DNA from: CAYZXL01 sp964482435
GTDB taxonomy: Bacteria > Auribacterota > JABMQX01
Assembly (NCBI GenBank): GCA_964482435.1
Contig: CAYZXL010000001.1
Coordinates: 175,354-239,353 of the forward strand
Reading direction: 5' to 3'
DNA: 64,000 nucleotides
Position 1 is the stretch's first letter, and each line of letters opens with the position of its first letter. The position numbers and the translations under genes were made by a program. The notes under the pieces were generated by a model that worked only from the letters and a program-made list of their open reading frames with translations, did not search any database and was not told the DNA's origin. Positions 8,259-18,298 of this stretch are shown piece by piece.

Positions 8259-9887
8259 ATGACAGACCCCACCGGAGTCGAACGGAATGAGGAAGTGGCA
8301 GAATCGGCGTTGGCAACAGAGATAACCCCGGAGAATCTGCCGCCTTTCTCAAATTTGCCGTTGTCGAACTTCTCTCAGGACGAGACGAGAGGAGCGATGA
8401 AGGAAGCCCTGGAAATGGTCGCCGAGAACCTCGACAAGAAGTACCCGCTGGTCATCGGCGGAAAGCTCGTTCGCAAGAGTGAGAAATTCGTCTCCCTCAA
8501 CCCGACCCATACCTGGCAGAAGGTGGGCCAGATATCAAAAGCCAGCACCGAGGACGCCGCTAAGGCGATTGTTGCGGCTAAGAGGGCCTTCGGGGACTGG
8601 AGCTGCACCTCCGCGAGTGAGAGGGCCAGAGTTTTGCTCGTCGCGGCTGATGAGATGCGCCGGCGCCGCAACGAACTCGCTGCATGGCAGGTTTATGAAG
8701 TGGCGAAGAACTGGGTGGAGGCCGACGCGGACGTTGCGGAGGGAATTGACTATGTCGAATATTATGCCCGCGAGGCGCTGAGGCTCGAGGCTCCCTTGCG
8801 GCTCGATTTCCCCGGCGAGAAGAATGAGTATTTCTATGAGCCGCGAGGAGTCTGTGTCGTCATTTCGCCGTGGAACTTTCCGTTAGCGATAGCCGCAGGC
8901 ATGACCACAGGCGCACTTGCAGCCGGGAACACAGTGGTTTTCAAGCCGTCGGGCGAGTCGCCGGTAGTGGGCGCCATTATGGTTGACATCCTGAACAAAG
9001 CTGGCCTTCCGCCGGGGGTTCTGAATTTCGTCCCGGGCCGAGGAAGCGAGATCGGCGATTTTCTGGTGTCACACCCGGATGTGGACATGGTCGCCTTCAC
9101 GGGATCGCGCGAGGTTGGGCTTCGCATCAACCGCCTCGCGGGAAACACGCGAAAGGGCCAGAAGGGAATAAAAAGGGTCATCGCCGAAATGGGGGGCAAG
9201 AACGCCATCATCGTCGCCGAGGACGCGGACCTCGAGGCGGCGGGCGCCGGCACGGTGGTTTCCGCTTACGGCTACCAGGGGCAGAAATGCTCGGCATGTT
9301 CCCGGGCGATCGTTCTGGATGGAGCGTACGGCGAGTTCCTGGACATCCTCAGGAAGAGAGTGTCGCTCATGACAATAGGCCCCGCCGAGGACCCCGACGC
9401 ATTTCTCGGGCCTCTGATCAATGAGGCTGCGCGACAAAAAGTGCTGCGTTACATCCGAATCGGCAAAAAAGAGGGGCGGCTCGTCGTGCAGAGAGACGTT
9501 TCGTCCCTGGGAAAAGAAGGCTTCTACGTCGGGCCGGTCATTTTCGCGGACGTTCCGCCCGAGGCGAGGATCGCTCAAGAGGAGATTTTTGGTCCCGTTC
9601 TGAGCGTCATGCGGGCGAAGGACCTCGACGAGGCAATTGAGATTGCCAACGGGACAGACTATGCCCTGACGGGTGGGCTGTACTCGCGCAGCCGCGAGAC
9701 CATTGACCGCGTGAAGAAAGAGTTCAAGATAGGCAACATGTACATCAACAGGAAAATCACGGGCGCCATGGTCAACCGGCAGCCCTTCGGCGGCTTCAAG
9801 ATGTCGGGGATAGGCTCCAAGGCCGGCGGCCCGGATTACCTCCTCCAATTCCTCATTCCCAGAAGCGTCGCCGAGAAAATAGCCTGA
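8259..9887 (+). CDS. Delta-1-pyrroline-5-carboxylate dehydrogenase (aldehyde dehydrogenase superfamily)
   Basis: A 542-residue NAD(P)-dependent dehydrogenase. It oxidises L-glutamate gamma-semialdehyde/P5C to glutamate, the last step of proline (and arginine) catabolism. The roughly 60-residue N-terminal extension before the usual ALDH start and the close match of the GYQGQKCSACSR region place it with stand-alone P5CDH (RocA/PruA type). Catalytic Cys344 and general-base Glu310 (AEMGGKN) are present, as is the cofactor segment ISPWNFPLAI. The ATG at 8259 follows GGAGGA by about 5 bases; an open frame continues upstream but lacks such a site. No proline dehydrogenase gene is adjacent. Confidence 0.85.
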   Translation: MTDPTGVERNEEVAESALATEITPENLPPFSNLPLSNFSQDETRGAMKEALEMVAENLDKKYPLVIGGKLVRKSEKFVSLNPTHTWQKVGQISKASTEDAAKAIVAAKRAFGDWSCTSASERARVLLVAADEMRRRRNELAAWQVYEVAKNWVEADADVAEGIDYVEYYAREALRLEAPLRLDFPGEKNEYFYEPRGVCVVISPWNFPLAIAAGMTTGALAAGNTVVFKPSGESPVVGAIMVDILNKAGLPPGVLNFVPGRGSEIGDFLVSHPDVDMVAFTGSREVGLRINRLAGNTRKGQKGIKRVIAEMGGKNAIIVAEDADLEAAGAGTVVSAYGYQGQKCSACSRAIVLDGAYGEFLDILRKRVSLMTIGPAEDPDAFLGPLINEAARQKVLRYIRIGKKEGRLVVQRDVSSLGKEGFYVGPVIFADVPPEARIAQEEIFGPVLSVMRAKDLDEAIEIANGTDYALTGGLYSRSRETIDRVKKEFKIGNMYINRKITGAMVNRQPFGGFKMSGIGSKAGGPDYLLQFLIPRSVAEKIA

Positions 9888-9979
9888 ACCGTAGCAGGCG
9901 CCACGGTGGGAGCGGTCTTTCCTCTGTCAGGCGCTTTGGCACTCCACATGGCGCCGAATTTTCACGACTTCCTGTTGGC

Positions 9980-10037
9980 GGCGGGGGCCGAGAGCCAACC
10001 CCCGCCTTCGGGTCTTTCGCGGGGAAGTTGTCCCCGC
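9980..10037. repeat. GC-rich hairpin cluster in spacer
   Basis: Two strong hairpins follow each other: GGCGGGGG/CCCCCGCC (9980-10006) and GCGGGGA/TCCCCGC with loop AGTTG (10019-10037). They resemble the extragenic palindromes elsewhere in the window. A terminator role for the preceding dehydrogenase is possible, but no T-tract follows. Confidence 0.5.
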
Positions 10038-10122
10038 CCCCCACAGGCTAAAGAAATTGAGGAGCAGCGAGTCATCGCCTCGCGGGGTACTTCGCCGCGG
10101 GGTGGGTTCTCGTCGCTCCCCG

Positions 10123-10151
10123 TTGTTTTTGGCTTGGCGCTCGTCTATAAT
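10123..10151 (+). promoter_or_regulatory. Candidate promoter of the GLFED gene cluster
   Basis: TTGTTT (10123-10128) and a perfect TATAAT (10146-10151) are 17 bases apart, on the coding strand of the cluster. Confidence 0.45.
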
Positions 10152-10612
10152 CTCAATTGTGCAGGTCATGGTTACAGGGTTGGACAGTCGTTTCCGTCGT
10201 AGTGCCTGGCAGGAGAGCAGCCTGGCGGCCGGTGCCGACATGGCCTGGATTTCCGGTGGTGTGCCGGAGAGCCTCTTTCGTCCAGCGGCCCAAAATCGGG
10301 CTTCTCGGTCCAGGCGAGTTGCCGGCGGTCATTGGTTCCCAGCCGGAATCCGTCCGGTCATCTGCCTGGAGTTGCCACTTCTGGCTGATTTCTTGAATTC
10401 CGCGCAGTTCCGCGGCCGTCTAAAAGGTGGCAGCCGCTTGTCCTTAATGCCCTTGCCATGCGTACACTTTGACAACAAGGAGGGTTATCGAAAATTCCGG
10501 GATCGGCGCCCACCAGCGGTTCGTGAAGGGGCCGACGTGTCCCCGACATCGGGCATCTGTCGGGAGGACCTCCCATAACAGGAGCTTGGAAGCACCAGAG
10601 GAGGATCGAAAG

Positions 10613-12328
10613 ATGAAACGGAACATGCGCCGCATGGGCATCATGCTTGTGGCAATCGTGGCATCGCTTGTGACTCCCGGCGGGCAATTGCTCGCCGAAG
10701 GGCTTTTTGACGACGAGCCAGCCGAGCAAGGCCAGGCTGCAGCGGCAGCCCCAACCGCTGAAGGCAAGAAGCTCGCCAAACAGGTCATTCAGAAAGTCAA
10801 CGAATCGTACTACAAAATGTTCCAGGTGGTTAAAGGGTTTGACGCCACCTATACCGTTCAGAAGGACGGCGAGGAAATCGGCAAGGCAACAATCTCGGCC
10901 AACCTCCCCACCGGTTCGCCAAACTGGTCCGTGAAGCTCGTCGGAGAAGTGACCGACGAGGAGAAGGGAACCCTCGAGAACCTCGTGAGCATGGCCTGGA
11001 ATCCGCTTCTATCGGACTGGACTCGCCAGGTTGCAGCGGCCAGGCAGTCCGATGAGGGGTTCGTCGTTTCCTCGTCGTACCCCGGCGGAGAGTCGGAGCG
11101 CCGCGTGTCGAAAGACTATCGTTTGTTGAGAGACTATTCAGGTCCCAGAGGGGGGACCAAGACCGAATGGACCTACCAGGACCAGGAGGTGGGCGGCAAA
11201 CGGTATGTCGAGACTCTGGAATTGCAGACCAACAGGCTGTGGACAAGGTTCACCTACACCTACTTCCGGAGGGAAGGTGTTGCGCTGATTAAGCGATTGG
11301 AGATTGAGGACGGCACCAAGGACGTCTTCGCAGGCGGTGAGCCTCGAGTGAGGACGAAGTACCTTGTGAATTTCGAGGGAGTGAAGTTCAAGAAGGCTGC
11401 GGCGGCTGCGGCAGGGCGCACCGCCGCGGCGGAAGAGGGCGCCGCCGAAAAAGCCGCAGACAACCCGGTCATAGACGCAACAGGATGGGATGACCTTTCC
11501 AAGGAGGTGATTCCTAAGGTTCTCGAGATGAGCCTCGACAGGGCGACCATGCTCCGGTACGTCCGAAGCGCGAGCTGCACGATTGATGTGGTGATCACGA
11601 CGAAGATGGTTGGCTCAACCGCGATCCCGTATTTCACACCGCCCGCCATTCCTCCGGCCACCGTGAGCTTCAGTTACTCATTCGAGGACGGTGACAACGA
11701 CGGAACGCTTACCGAAGACGAGCTCACGATTGAGACAACGAACATGTCCGACGCGAACATGAGGTTCGCTGCGGGCCGGATCAGCAAGGGTCTGCGAGAG
11801 ATGGCCACGTTCAACCTGATCAACCTGTTGCCGCGGTTCTCCCTGAAGACTCGCAAAACGCAGCAGGGCTACGAGGTCACCATGACGCCGAAGAAGGATG
11901 AGTTCGACAGGCGGCGAGGCGAAAGCGGGCTGCACCCTATCCGCCTGACGGTCTCCAACGATTTCCGGGTCACCAGCATGCGGACGCAATCCCTGGAGGG
12001 TTTAGACCAGGTTACCACGTTCAAGCACATCAGGACCGGGGGCAAGTGGCTCCTCACCGAGCTTGAGACAAAGTCAGCCGGCGCAACGGCGTTCGCCGCT
12101 GGCGACAAATCCGTGATCACCTACCGGATGGAGGGGGCGCTGCCCCTGGTGACCAAAAGCATCACTGACAGCAGCACCCCCTTGTCCACTGGCACACTTC
12201 ATACACACCAGGAATACACCTTTAGCAACTGGAAAAGGGTCATGCGAGACAGGCCTCTTGAGGTGGGTACACTGGGTCTTGAGGAGAAGGAACCCGATGA
12301 ACCGGCCGACGAGGAGGAGCCGCAATAG
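10613..12328 (+). CDS. Exported GLFDD-motif protein, domain A plus EF-hand-containing domain B (cluster gene 1)
   Basis: 571 residues; the ATG at 10613 follows GAGGAGGA by 7 bases. A signal peptide (about 1-28) is followed directly by EGLFDDEP. Residues about 48-260 form what I call domain A, recognised only from its copies in the neighbouring genes: KLAKQVIQKVNESYYKM, KGFDATYTVQKDG, then FTYTYFRREGVALIKRLEIE. Residues about 287-555 form domain B (IDATGWDDLSKEVIPKV, RSASCTIDVV). It contains a textbook EF-hand loop at Asp359-Glu370 (DGDNDGTLTEDE) and ends in THQEYTFSNWK. The tail is acidic. I do not recognise either domain from known families. The signal peptide makes an extracytoplasmic location likely. 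Confidence 0.8.
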   Translation: MKRNMRRMGIMLVAIVASLVTPGGQLLAEGLFDDEPAEQGQAAAAAPTAEGKKLAKQVIQKVNESYYKMFQVVKGFDATYTVQKDGEEIGKATISANLPTGSPNWSVKLVGEVTDEEKGTLENLVSMAWNPLLSDWTRQVAAARQSDEGFVVSSSYPGGESERRVSKDYRLLRDYSGPRGGTKTEWTYQDQEVGGKRYVETLELQTNRLWTRFTYTYFRREGVALIKRLEIEDGTKDVFAGGEPRVRTKYLVNFEGVKFKKAAAAAAGRTAAAEEGAAEKAADNPVIDATGWDDLSKEVIPKVLEMSLDRATMLRYVRSASCTIDVVITTKMVGSTAIPYFTPPAIPPATVSFSYSFEDGDNDGTLTEDELTIETTNMSDANMRFAAGRISKGLREMATFNLINLLPRFSLKTRKTQQGYEVTMTPKKDEFDRRRGESGLHPIRLTVSNDFRVTSMRTQSLEGLDQVTTFKHIRTGGKWLLTELETKSAGATAFAAGDKSVITYRMEGALPLVTKSITDSSTPLSTGTLHTHQEYTFSNWKRVMRDRPLEVGTLGLEEKEPDEPADEEEPQ

Positions 12329-12398
12329 TGGCCGGTCTAGAGTTCCATCGTGACGTAGGAGCGTGAGGCGGAATCGCGGCGAAAAAAAGGAGTTCACC

Positions 12399-15300
12399 AT
12401 GAAGGCTAAGAACCTGTTGGCCCGTGCGCTATCCGGCTTAGGGGCACTGCTGGCGGTTGCGATAGCCGGATTATTTGCAGAACCGGCTGTCTTCGATGAA
12501 GAGGCAGAAGAGGAGACGACCCAGCCGGAAGAAGCTGCTGACACAGAGCCGGCTGGCGGCGGAATGATTGACACGTCAAGCTGGGACGAGCTGTCGAAGC
12601 AGGTGCTCCCCAAGGTCATCGAAAGCAACCTCGATTTCGGGACGCTCCTGCGCTACGCCCAAAAGGCGAGCTGCACGGTTTACATGGTTGTCAAGACACC
12701 ACAAATCGCGATGCCGGAACTTGGTTCCTTCACAGTGCCGCAAGGGCCGCCTTCAACCGCGCGGATTAGTCTCTCCTGGGAAGACGCCAACGACGACGGA
12801 ACGATTGCCGAGGACGAAGTAAAGATAGAGACGAGGTACACTTCTGACATAGCGGTGAAAATGGCGATGGAGCGTGTTCACAAGGGCCTCAAGAACCTCG
12901 TTACGCTCAGCGTCGTCAATCTCCTGACTCAATCTACCGTGAAGGCCGAGAGGAAGAGCCAGGGATACGAAATCACTGTGAACCCGAAAAAGGGGCCGCC
13001 GGTGCCCGTGCGGCTGACGGTTTCCGGCGACTTCCGAATCACCAGTACGCAGACGCGGGCCATGGATGGGTCGGACGTCGTTAATAACCTCAAGCACACC
13101 AGAACCGGTGGCAAGTGGCTCGTCACCGGGGCCGAGACAACCTCCGGCGCCGGGACGGATTTTACCTCAACCGACAAATTGGTCAACGAATACCAGATCC
13201 AGGACGGAATCCCGCTGCTGGCAAAGGCGACGATCGCCAGCACCTCCTCGACGGGCGGCGGAGTGCTTCAGACGCACCAGGAATACAGCTTCCGCGATTG
13301 GCAGATTCAGAAGCGGGACGAGCCCCTGGAAGTGGCAGCGGAGCCGACAGGAGTCGAGGAGCCGCGGGTGGAGCCCACCAGAGTCCAGAAGACACGGGCA
13401 AAGACCCCAAAAACCGTCGCGGGTCCCGAAAAAAGGGTGGCGGCGCCAAGGGTCAGAATTCTGCGGACGGAACAGGCAAAAAAGCTCGCCAATGACACCA
13501 TCGTTTCGGTGGGGAGCGCCTATTACGACATCGCCGCGGCGGGGGTGAAAGCATACGACGCAAGTTTCACTGTGGAACTCGACGGCGAGCCGGTTGGCAG
13601 CTTCAAGTTGAAGTGGGAAGCTTTCATGGGCGTGTCTGTCCAGCCTGACCTGGCGGACGACGAGGCAAAGAGATTTGTCGAGGCCCTGGGCCAGCAAATT
13701 GGCAGGGTATTTTCGGGCGGGCCATTGTCCGATTACTCTTTCGCCGCCGATGCCTATGCTGCAAAATCCGCTAACCAGACCGTTATTGACGCGACCGCCC
13801 ACGCCTCGGCCACCGACCCCAATGTCAGGTCAGACCTTGTCTATGTCTCACCAGATTTGCGCCAGGTTCGGACGGTCCGCACGATGGGCAGCGGAGAAAC
13901 GTCAGAGAGGGTGTACGCCGGGGAGGAGGTCGAAGGAAAGCTGTTCGTAAGTTCTGCGACGCAGACAACCAAGGAGTCCGGCGGGACACCCGAAAAGACA
14001 GAATACACGTGGACTTACTCAAGGAGAGAAGGTGTGCCGTTCGTCAAAAGGCTGGAATGGAGCGGCGCAGTAGGAGAGCAAACCGGCGACTGGAAAGTCC
14101 TCCTTGAGAACGTGACCTTTGAGAGGGAAGTCGCTCGCATCAAGGTTGACGCAGGCCCCGAAGAAGCCGCCAAGCTCGCCAGGAAGGTCAAAGTTCCCCA
14201 TACGGAAGAAGCAAATAAACTGGCTCGAGAGGTTCTTACGTCGGCCAGAAAGAAGTTCTACACGCTCCAGTCACGGGGTGTGTCCGGGTTTACGGCGAGC
14301 TACGCGATGGAATTCCGAGGTGACCCGGTGGGCACATTGAAAGCTACCTGGAATCGCGGTGACGGCGAAGTGAGGGCAAAGTTGGAAGGGGCCCCGCCAG
14401 ATACGGTCAACGAAGAGGCGGTGGAGGGCCGCGCTCGTTGGGAGCTGGGCACCATTCTGGGATGGATTTGGCCCGCTGCTGGTTCGGGCGCCTACGCTAT
14501 GAAGTCGGGGAACGAATATATTGTGGATTTCACTGAGCAGGAGCGCAAGCGAGACTCGGACCTCGAGACGGCGATTGCCTACATTCCGCACGATTTCACA
14601 GAATATCGTGACGTTTACGTTAGAAAAGGAGGGGTGGTCGAGGAGTGGAGTTACCGTGGGGGGCCAGGACAGGGAGGATTCCTGCCTCGGTCGTTTACAT
14701 GGACCGTGGTGCGTCCGGGCGTCAAACGGCTGCGTGATGTCATCACGTTGAGCCATACGGAGAGGGAGGGAGTGTTCTTTATAGGACGGGCTGACCTCCA
14801 TGAGACCTTTGGTGATAGCGAGTGTCGTTTGACTGCGGTCCTGAAGGACGTAGCGTTTGAAAAAGGGGCCGTGCCAACGGAAGAAGCCGAGAGCCCTGAC
14901 CAGCCACGGGAAGTTGCTGGGATTCCGGGAGCCCTCACGGGGCTTGCACCGGCAGGGACTCAGGGCCCTGAACCGGGCCCCGTCCCGAGCGCGGAGGAAC
15001 TGATGAAGCTCGCGGAGGAGGCCAAAGTCCCGCGCAGTCAGGAAGCAAAAAAGCTCGCGGAGGAGGTCATCGAGCGGCTGAGGAGCTACTACGACGTGAT
15101 AAAGGACAGCGTGGGAGGGTTCGATGCAACCTACGGCCTCCAAAAAGATGGCCGCCCGGTCGGGAAGTTAAAGGTAACGTGGGGAATCATGGAGGCGCTC
15201 GTTCCCTCCGCAAAGCTCGTAGGTGAGGCACCCGACGACGTTCGAAAGGCGGCGGAAGATCTAGGCAGGGAGGGGCTTGATGTCGTGCTGGGGATTCCGT

Positions 15301-15791
15301 GTGACCCGGGGCTGATGGCCGGGGGCGCGGTTTACGCTGTTAAGTCGGGAGGCCAGCTTATACTCGACGGCTTGGGGGCGGTGCGCGAACAGCGGGAGGA
15401 TATGGCGCGCGTGACCAAGGAAGCCCGTAAGCAACGCGAACTCAAATCTTACTTTGTGTTCGTCTCGGAGGGCACTACCACGGTACGAATCCTGGAGAGT
15501 TACGCGGACGGCGGCACTCTTGTTACGGCCGTGGAAGCGGCGAAGTCGGAGGGCAAATATCTCATCAACTCCATGGTGACCAGCGTCAGGGAGCCAGGAC
15601 AGGAGCCGCTGAAACGCGAATACCAATACACGCATGCGAAGATGCAAATGGGGCGGAGGGAGGGTGCGGCACCCCCAAAGAGCTACACGTTCGTCAAAGA
15701 GGTTACGGTTAAGGAAGCCAGGGGAGCCGCGACTGCTACTTGGACAGCGACGCTTGAGAGGGTATCGTGCACGGAATTCAGAATGGAGTGA
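12399..15791 (+). CDS. Exported multidomain protein, domain B plus three copies of domain A (cluster gene 2)
   Basis: 1130 residues from the ATG at 12399, with AAGGAG 5-6 bases upstream; an in-frame start 12 codons earlier lacks a site. The signal peptide is followed by a diverged acidic motif (EPAVFDEEAEEE). Residues about 57-310 are domain B (IDTSSWDELSKQVLPKV, KASCTVYMVV) with an EF-hand-like loop at Asp129-Glu140 (DANDDGTIAEDE). Three domain A copies follow at about 370-595, 615-835 and 885-1130. Recurrent features are EANKLAREVL-type starts, a GF-A-Y motif, AYAMKSGNEYIVD/VYAVKSGG strands and YSRREGVPFVKRL. The linkers are Pro/Ala/Glu-rich. The gap to gene 1 is only 70 bases. The reversed A/B order relative to gene 1 indicates modular shuffling. 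Function unknown. Confidence 0.8.
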   Translation: MKAKNLLARALSGLGALLAVAIAGLFAEPAVFDEEAEEETTQPEEAADTEPAGGGMIDTSSWDELSKQVLPKVIESNLDFGTLLRYAQKASCTVYMVVKTPQIAMPELGSFTVPQGPPSTARISLSWEDANDDGTIAEDEVKIETRYTSDIAVKMAMERVHKGLKNLVTLSVVNLLTQSTVKAERKSQGYEITVNPKKGPPVPVRLTVSGDFRITSTQTRAMDGSDVVNNLKHTRTGGKWLVTGAETTSGAGTDFTSTDKLVNEYQIQDGIPLLAKATIASTSSTGGGVLQTHQEYSFRDWQIQKRDEPLEVAAEPTGVEEPRVEPTRVQKTRAKTPKTVAGPEKRVAAPRVRILRTEQAKKLANDTIVSVGSAYYDIAAAGVKAYDASFTVELDGEPVGSFKLKWEAFMGVSVQPDLADDEAKRFVEALGQQIGRVFSGGPLSDYSFAADAYAAKSANQTVIDATAHASATDPNVRSDLVYVSPDLRQVRTVRTMGSGETSERVYAGEEVEGKLFVSSATQTTKESGGTPEKTEYTWTYSRREGVPFVKRLEWSGAVGEQTGDWKVLLENVTFEREVARIKVDAGPEEAAKLARKVKVPHTEEANKLAREVLTSARKKFYTLQSRGVSGFTASYAMEFRGDPVGTLKATWNRGDGEVRAKLEGAPPDTVNEEAVEGRARWELGTILGWIWPAAGSGAYAMKSGNEYIVDFTEQERKRDSDLETAIAYIPHDFTEYRDVYVRKGGVVEEWSYRGGPGQGGFLPRSFTWTVVRPGVKRLRDVITLSHTEREGVFFIGRADLHETFGDSECRLTAVLKDVAFEKGAVPTEEAESPDQPREVAGIPGALTGLAPAGTQGPEPGPVPSAEELMKLAEEAKVPRSQEAKKLAEEVIERLRSYYDVIKDSVGGFDATYGLQKDGRPVGKLKVTWGIMEALVPSAKLVGEAPDDVRKAAEDLGREGLDVVLGIPCDPGLMAGGAVYAVKSGGQLILDGLGAVREQREDMARVTKEARKQRELKSYFVFVSEGTTTVRILESYADGGTLVTAVEAAKSEGKYLINSMVTSVREPGQEPLKREYQYTHAKMQMGRREGAAPPKSYTFVKEVTVKEARGAATATWTATLERVSCTEFRME

Positions 15792-16018
15792 TGGTCCAGG
15801 GAGCAGCCTGCGGAAACCGAGCCAGCGCTGGCGCAAATCCGTAGCAGAGAAAGCAGAGGGGTGGCAGGGAGAAGAACCAGAAGTTGAGTGTCCGTCGTGG
15901 ATTCCAGCTCGGGAGGGAATCATCAGTGCCGGCTGGGTGCTCAAGCTGGCACTTAAGGCTTTGCAGATAGTGTGTGGTTGTGCAGGTGTTCGGTTGAGGC
16001 TGAAGAAGGAGGTATGCC

Positions 16019-17035
16019 ATGAAAGGAGAATTGCGATTAGTAGTACGCATTTTGGTCGCGCTGTTTCTTGTGTTCCTCATGAGCCCGTGCCCGGCGTTCT
16101 GTGAATCGGGTATCTTCGAGGAAGAGGAGGAGCCAGTTCAGCCGGCAAAGAAGGAAAAAGAGCCCGCCGGCGGGACAATCAACGTCCCGCGGACGGCGGA
16201 AGCAAGGAGGCTGGCGAGCCAGGTCTTCGGCCGGATTGCGAAGGGATACTTTAACATCATCTCGACGGATGTGCCGGGGTTTGAAGCCACTTTCAAAGTG
16301 AAGGCCGGCACTAAATCGGCTGGAACGATGAGCGTCTCGTGGAATCGTGAAGGGAACGAACTCTCCATAGATGCTGAAAGGATCAAAGACGACGATCTAA
16401 GAAGCATGGCCGAAGAATTAGTGGGGGAAAAGATGTTCAAGGTTCTCGTTGAGGGGCCGTTCAGCGCTGCCGCCCCGCCGTCTTCGGGAGTTTACGCGGT
16501 GAAATCCGGCGCAAAGTATATCCTCGATGCCAGCCAGTATGCCTCCAAGGAGGACAGCGACATCCAGGCCCAGATTTATTTCGTCCCAACGGATTTAATT
16601 GAGCTGAACGAACTGGTGATTTCGAAGGGAGGACAAATCGCTGACACGCTGTACAAGGGCCAGTCAAGTGACGAAAAGCTCTTCGTCAGCTCAACGACGT
16701 TCACGGTGCGCGAGGGTGAGAAGGAAATAGGCAAAGCCGAATACACCTGCACTTACACTCGAAAGGAGGGGACGCCGTTCCTCAGGAGAATCAAGGTGCA
16801 GGCGACCGGCGACGGTGAAACCACCTCCCTCGACGTGACGCTCGACAAAGTCACATTCGAGGAAGTAGAAGCCCCCGAGGAAGAGGAGGAAGCAACAACA
16901 GAGGAGGAGAAAGAGAAGGACATCAAAGAGGACCTCCAACTGAAAATAAAGGAGCTTGAGGGAATAAGAGACAAAGCGCTTCGTGACGCAATGGAGGAAT
17001 TGAGAAAAGAAATCGAGAAAGAGACGACGAAGTAG
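16019..17035 (+). CDS. Exported GIFEE-motif protein with one domain A and charged coiled-coil tail (cluster gene 3)
   Basis: 338 residues; AGGAGGT lies 5-7 bases before the ATG. A signal peptide (about 1-28, ending PAFC) leads into ESGIFEEEEEP. A single domain A spans about 54-285 (EARRLASQVFGRIAKGYFNI, GVYAVKSGAKYILDAS, YTRKEGTPFLRRIKV). The last 50 residues are almost all Glu, Lys, Leu and Asp (EEKEKDIKEDLQLKIKELEG) and should form a coiled coil, which may mediate self-association. The Cys just before the motif is not in a clear lipobox, so a lipoprotein anchor is only a possibility. Confidence 0.75.
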   Translation: MKGELRLVVRILVALFLVFLMSPCPAFCESGIFEEEEEPVQPAKKEKEPAGGTINVPRTAEARRLASQVFGRIAKGYFNIISTDVPGFEATFKVKAGTKSAGTMSVSWNREGNELSIDAERIKDDDLRSMAEELVGEKMFKVLVEGPFSAAAPPSSGVYAVKSGAKYILDASQYASKEDSDIQAQIYFVPTDLIELNELVISKGGQIADTLYKGQSSDEKLFVSSTTFTVREGEKEIGKAEYTCTYTRKEGTPFLRRIKVQATGDGETTSLDVTLDKVTFEEVEAPEEEEEATTEEEKEKDIKEDLQLKIKELEGIRDKALRDAMEELRKEIEKETTK

Positions 17036-17230
17036 CCGAGAGGCGCACGGAAGAAACCCGGCTGGCCGCAGCACAGATAATGGGGCGGTGGGAGAGCGCC
17101 GTTTCAGTCCCCGATAGGCACGAACTCCCGGCAAGGTGGCTGCGGCCCCACCTCGGTCGGAGGCATCTTCCTGCCGCACAGACTCTGGCAATCTTGAGTT
17201 GTCAAAGCCTTCCATTATAAAGGAGCGGAG

Positions 17231-18232
17231 ATGAGAAAACTGCGTGTTGTTCTGCGAGTCCTTGTTGCATTTTTCCTGGCCATTGTTCTCCCCTTCGGTT
17301 TCGTGGCCCCGGAGCGCGGCCTGTTTGAAGAAGGGGAAGACGCGACGACTCCGCAAAAGAAGCCGGTCAAGCCCCAGGTCGAGGTCCCTCGCACGGAAGA
17401 AGCCAACAAGCTCGCCCGGGAGCTCATCGGCAGATTGAACGGTTCGTACTTCTCTCTCGATGGAGCCAGGATGGATCGTTTCGACGCGACTTTCGAGGTC
17501 AAATGCGAAACCGGCTCTGCGGGCACGGCAAAGCTCACGTGGAACCGGAGCGACGGAAGGGTCCTGCTGGCGGGAGAGAGGCGGCCGTCCGCCGGCAAGA
17601 GGCGGTCGAGGGGTGACCCGGCAGGTGAGCTTTTCACAGCGTTCATCGCGCCGCCTATACTTTCCGGATTGGGCGGGTTCGCGGACAAGGCCACAGTCGC
17701 CGAGGCGATACGCGACGCGGAAGTAAGCATCATGAGCACTTCCTTGAAGGAGCTAATCCTTCCATCTGTTGCCCGCGGCCCCTTTGAAGGTCTGCCTCGT
17801 GCTGGTCCCGGCGTTTATGCTGTCAAAGTTGGAGACGAGCTTGTGATTGACGCCTCGGAGCAGACTTCAAAAGAGGATTCCGCAGTGAAAACCATCGTGC
17901 TTTTCGTCAGCGCCGATTTGCGGCGGCTGCGGAGTTTCCTGGTCGTTCTTTTCGGTGACAATGAGGTTCCGATGGAGACGGTTTGCGAGGCAGAGGCCGC
18001 CGAAGGCAAGCTGTTCATCAAGTCCCTGACCGTCACGATCAAGCACCCACACCTGGGCTCGGTGAAGGGCGAATACAAGCTCACCTACACCCATACCCAG
18101 GGCAACGTGTTTCTAAAAAAGGTTGTGATGAGCATTGGGTCGGAGGAATCGGAAGCCGTTCCCCTTGGAACGGCCGTGCTCAAGGACGTTAGGCTCGTCG
18201 GGCGCCCCGCAGGTGACACGACCCGCCAGTAG
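17231..18232 (+). CDS. Exported GLFEE-motif protein with one domain A (cluster gene 4)
   Basis: 333 residues with GGAG about 5 bases before the ATG. The signal peptide runs into ERGLFEEGED. Domain A occupies most of the rest: VPRTEEANKLARELIGRLNGSYFSL, a DRFDATFEV strand, GVYAVKVGDELVIDASEQ, EGKLFIKSLTVTIKH and a final VFLKKVVM. About 45 residues in the middle (from about 125) are not shared with the other copies. There is no further domain. The gene is single-copy in domain terms and may approximate the ancestral unit of the cluster. Confidence 0.75.
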   Translation: MRKLRVVLRVLVAFFLAIVLPFGFVAPERGLFEEGEDATTPQKKPVKPQVEVPRTEEANKLARELIGRLNGSYFSLDGARMDRFDATFEVKCETGSAGTAKLTWNRSDGRVLLAGERRPSAGKRRSRGDPAGELFTAFIAPPILSGLGGFADKATVAEAIRDAEVSIMSTSLKELILPSVARGPFEGLPRAGPGVYAVKVGDELVIDASEQTSKEDSAVKTIVLFVSADLRRLRSFLVVLFGDNEVPMETVCEAEAAEGKLFIKSLTVTIKHPHLGSVKGEYKLTYTHTQGNVFLKKVVMSIGSEESEAVPLGTAVLKDVRLVGRPAGDTTRQ

Positions 18233-18298
18233 CAGGTCATGGCTCTCGCAAGGGCGATTGAGCCTGCCGAACGCGGGGCGAAAGGCAAGAACATTCTC

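Larger units (their letters stand above)
9888..10612. other. Long leader/spacer before the GLFED gene cluster
   Basis: This 725-base stretch holds the GC-rich hairpins and a promoter with a perfect TATAAT at 10146-10151. That would give the first cluster gene a 5' leader of about 450 bases. Open frames crossing the leader look noncoding. No riboswitch class was recognised. Confidence 0.5.

Noticed and set aside
10057..10578. 173-codon forward frame before the GLFED cluster
   Set aside because: It crosses GC-rich hairpins and the promoter, has an Arg/Ser-rich composition, and no ribosome-binding site; it is taken as noncoding leader.
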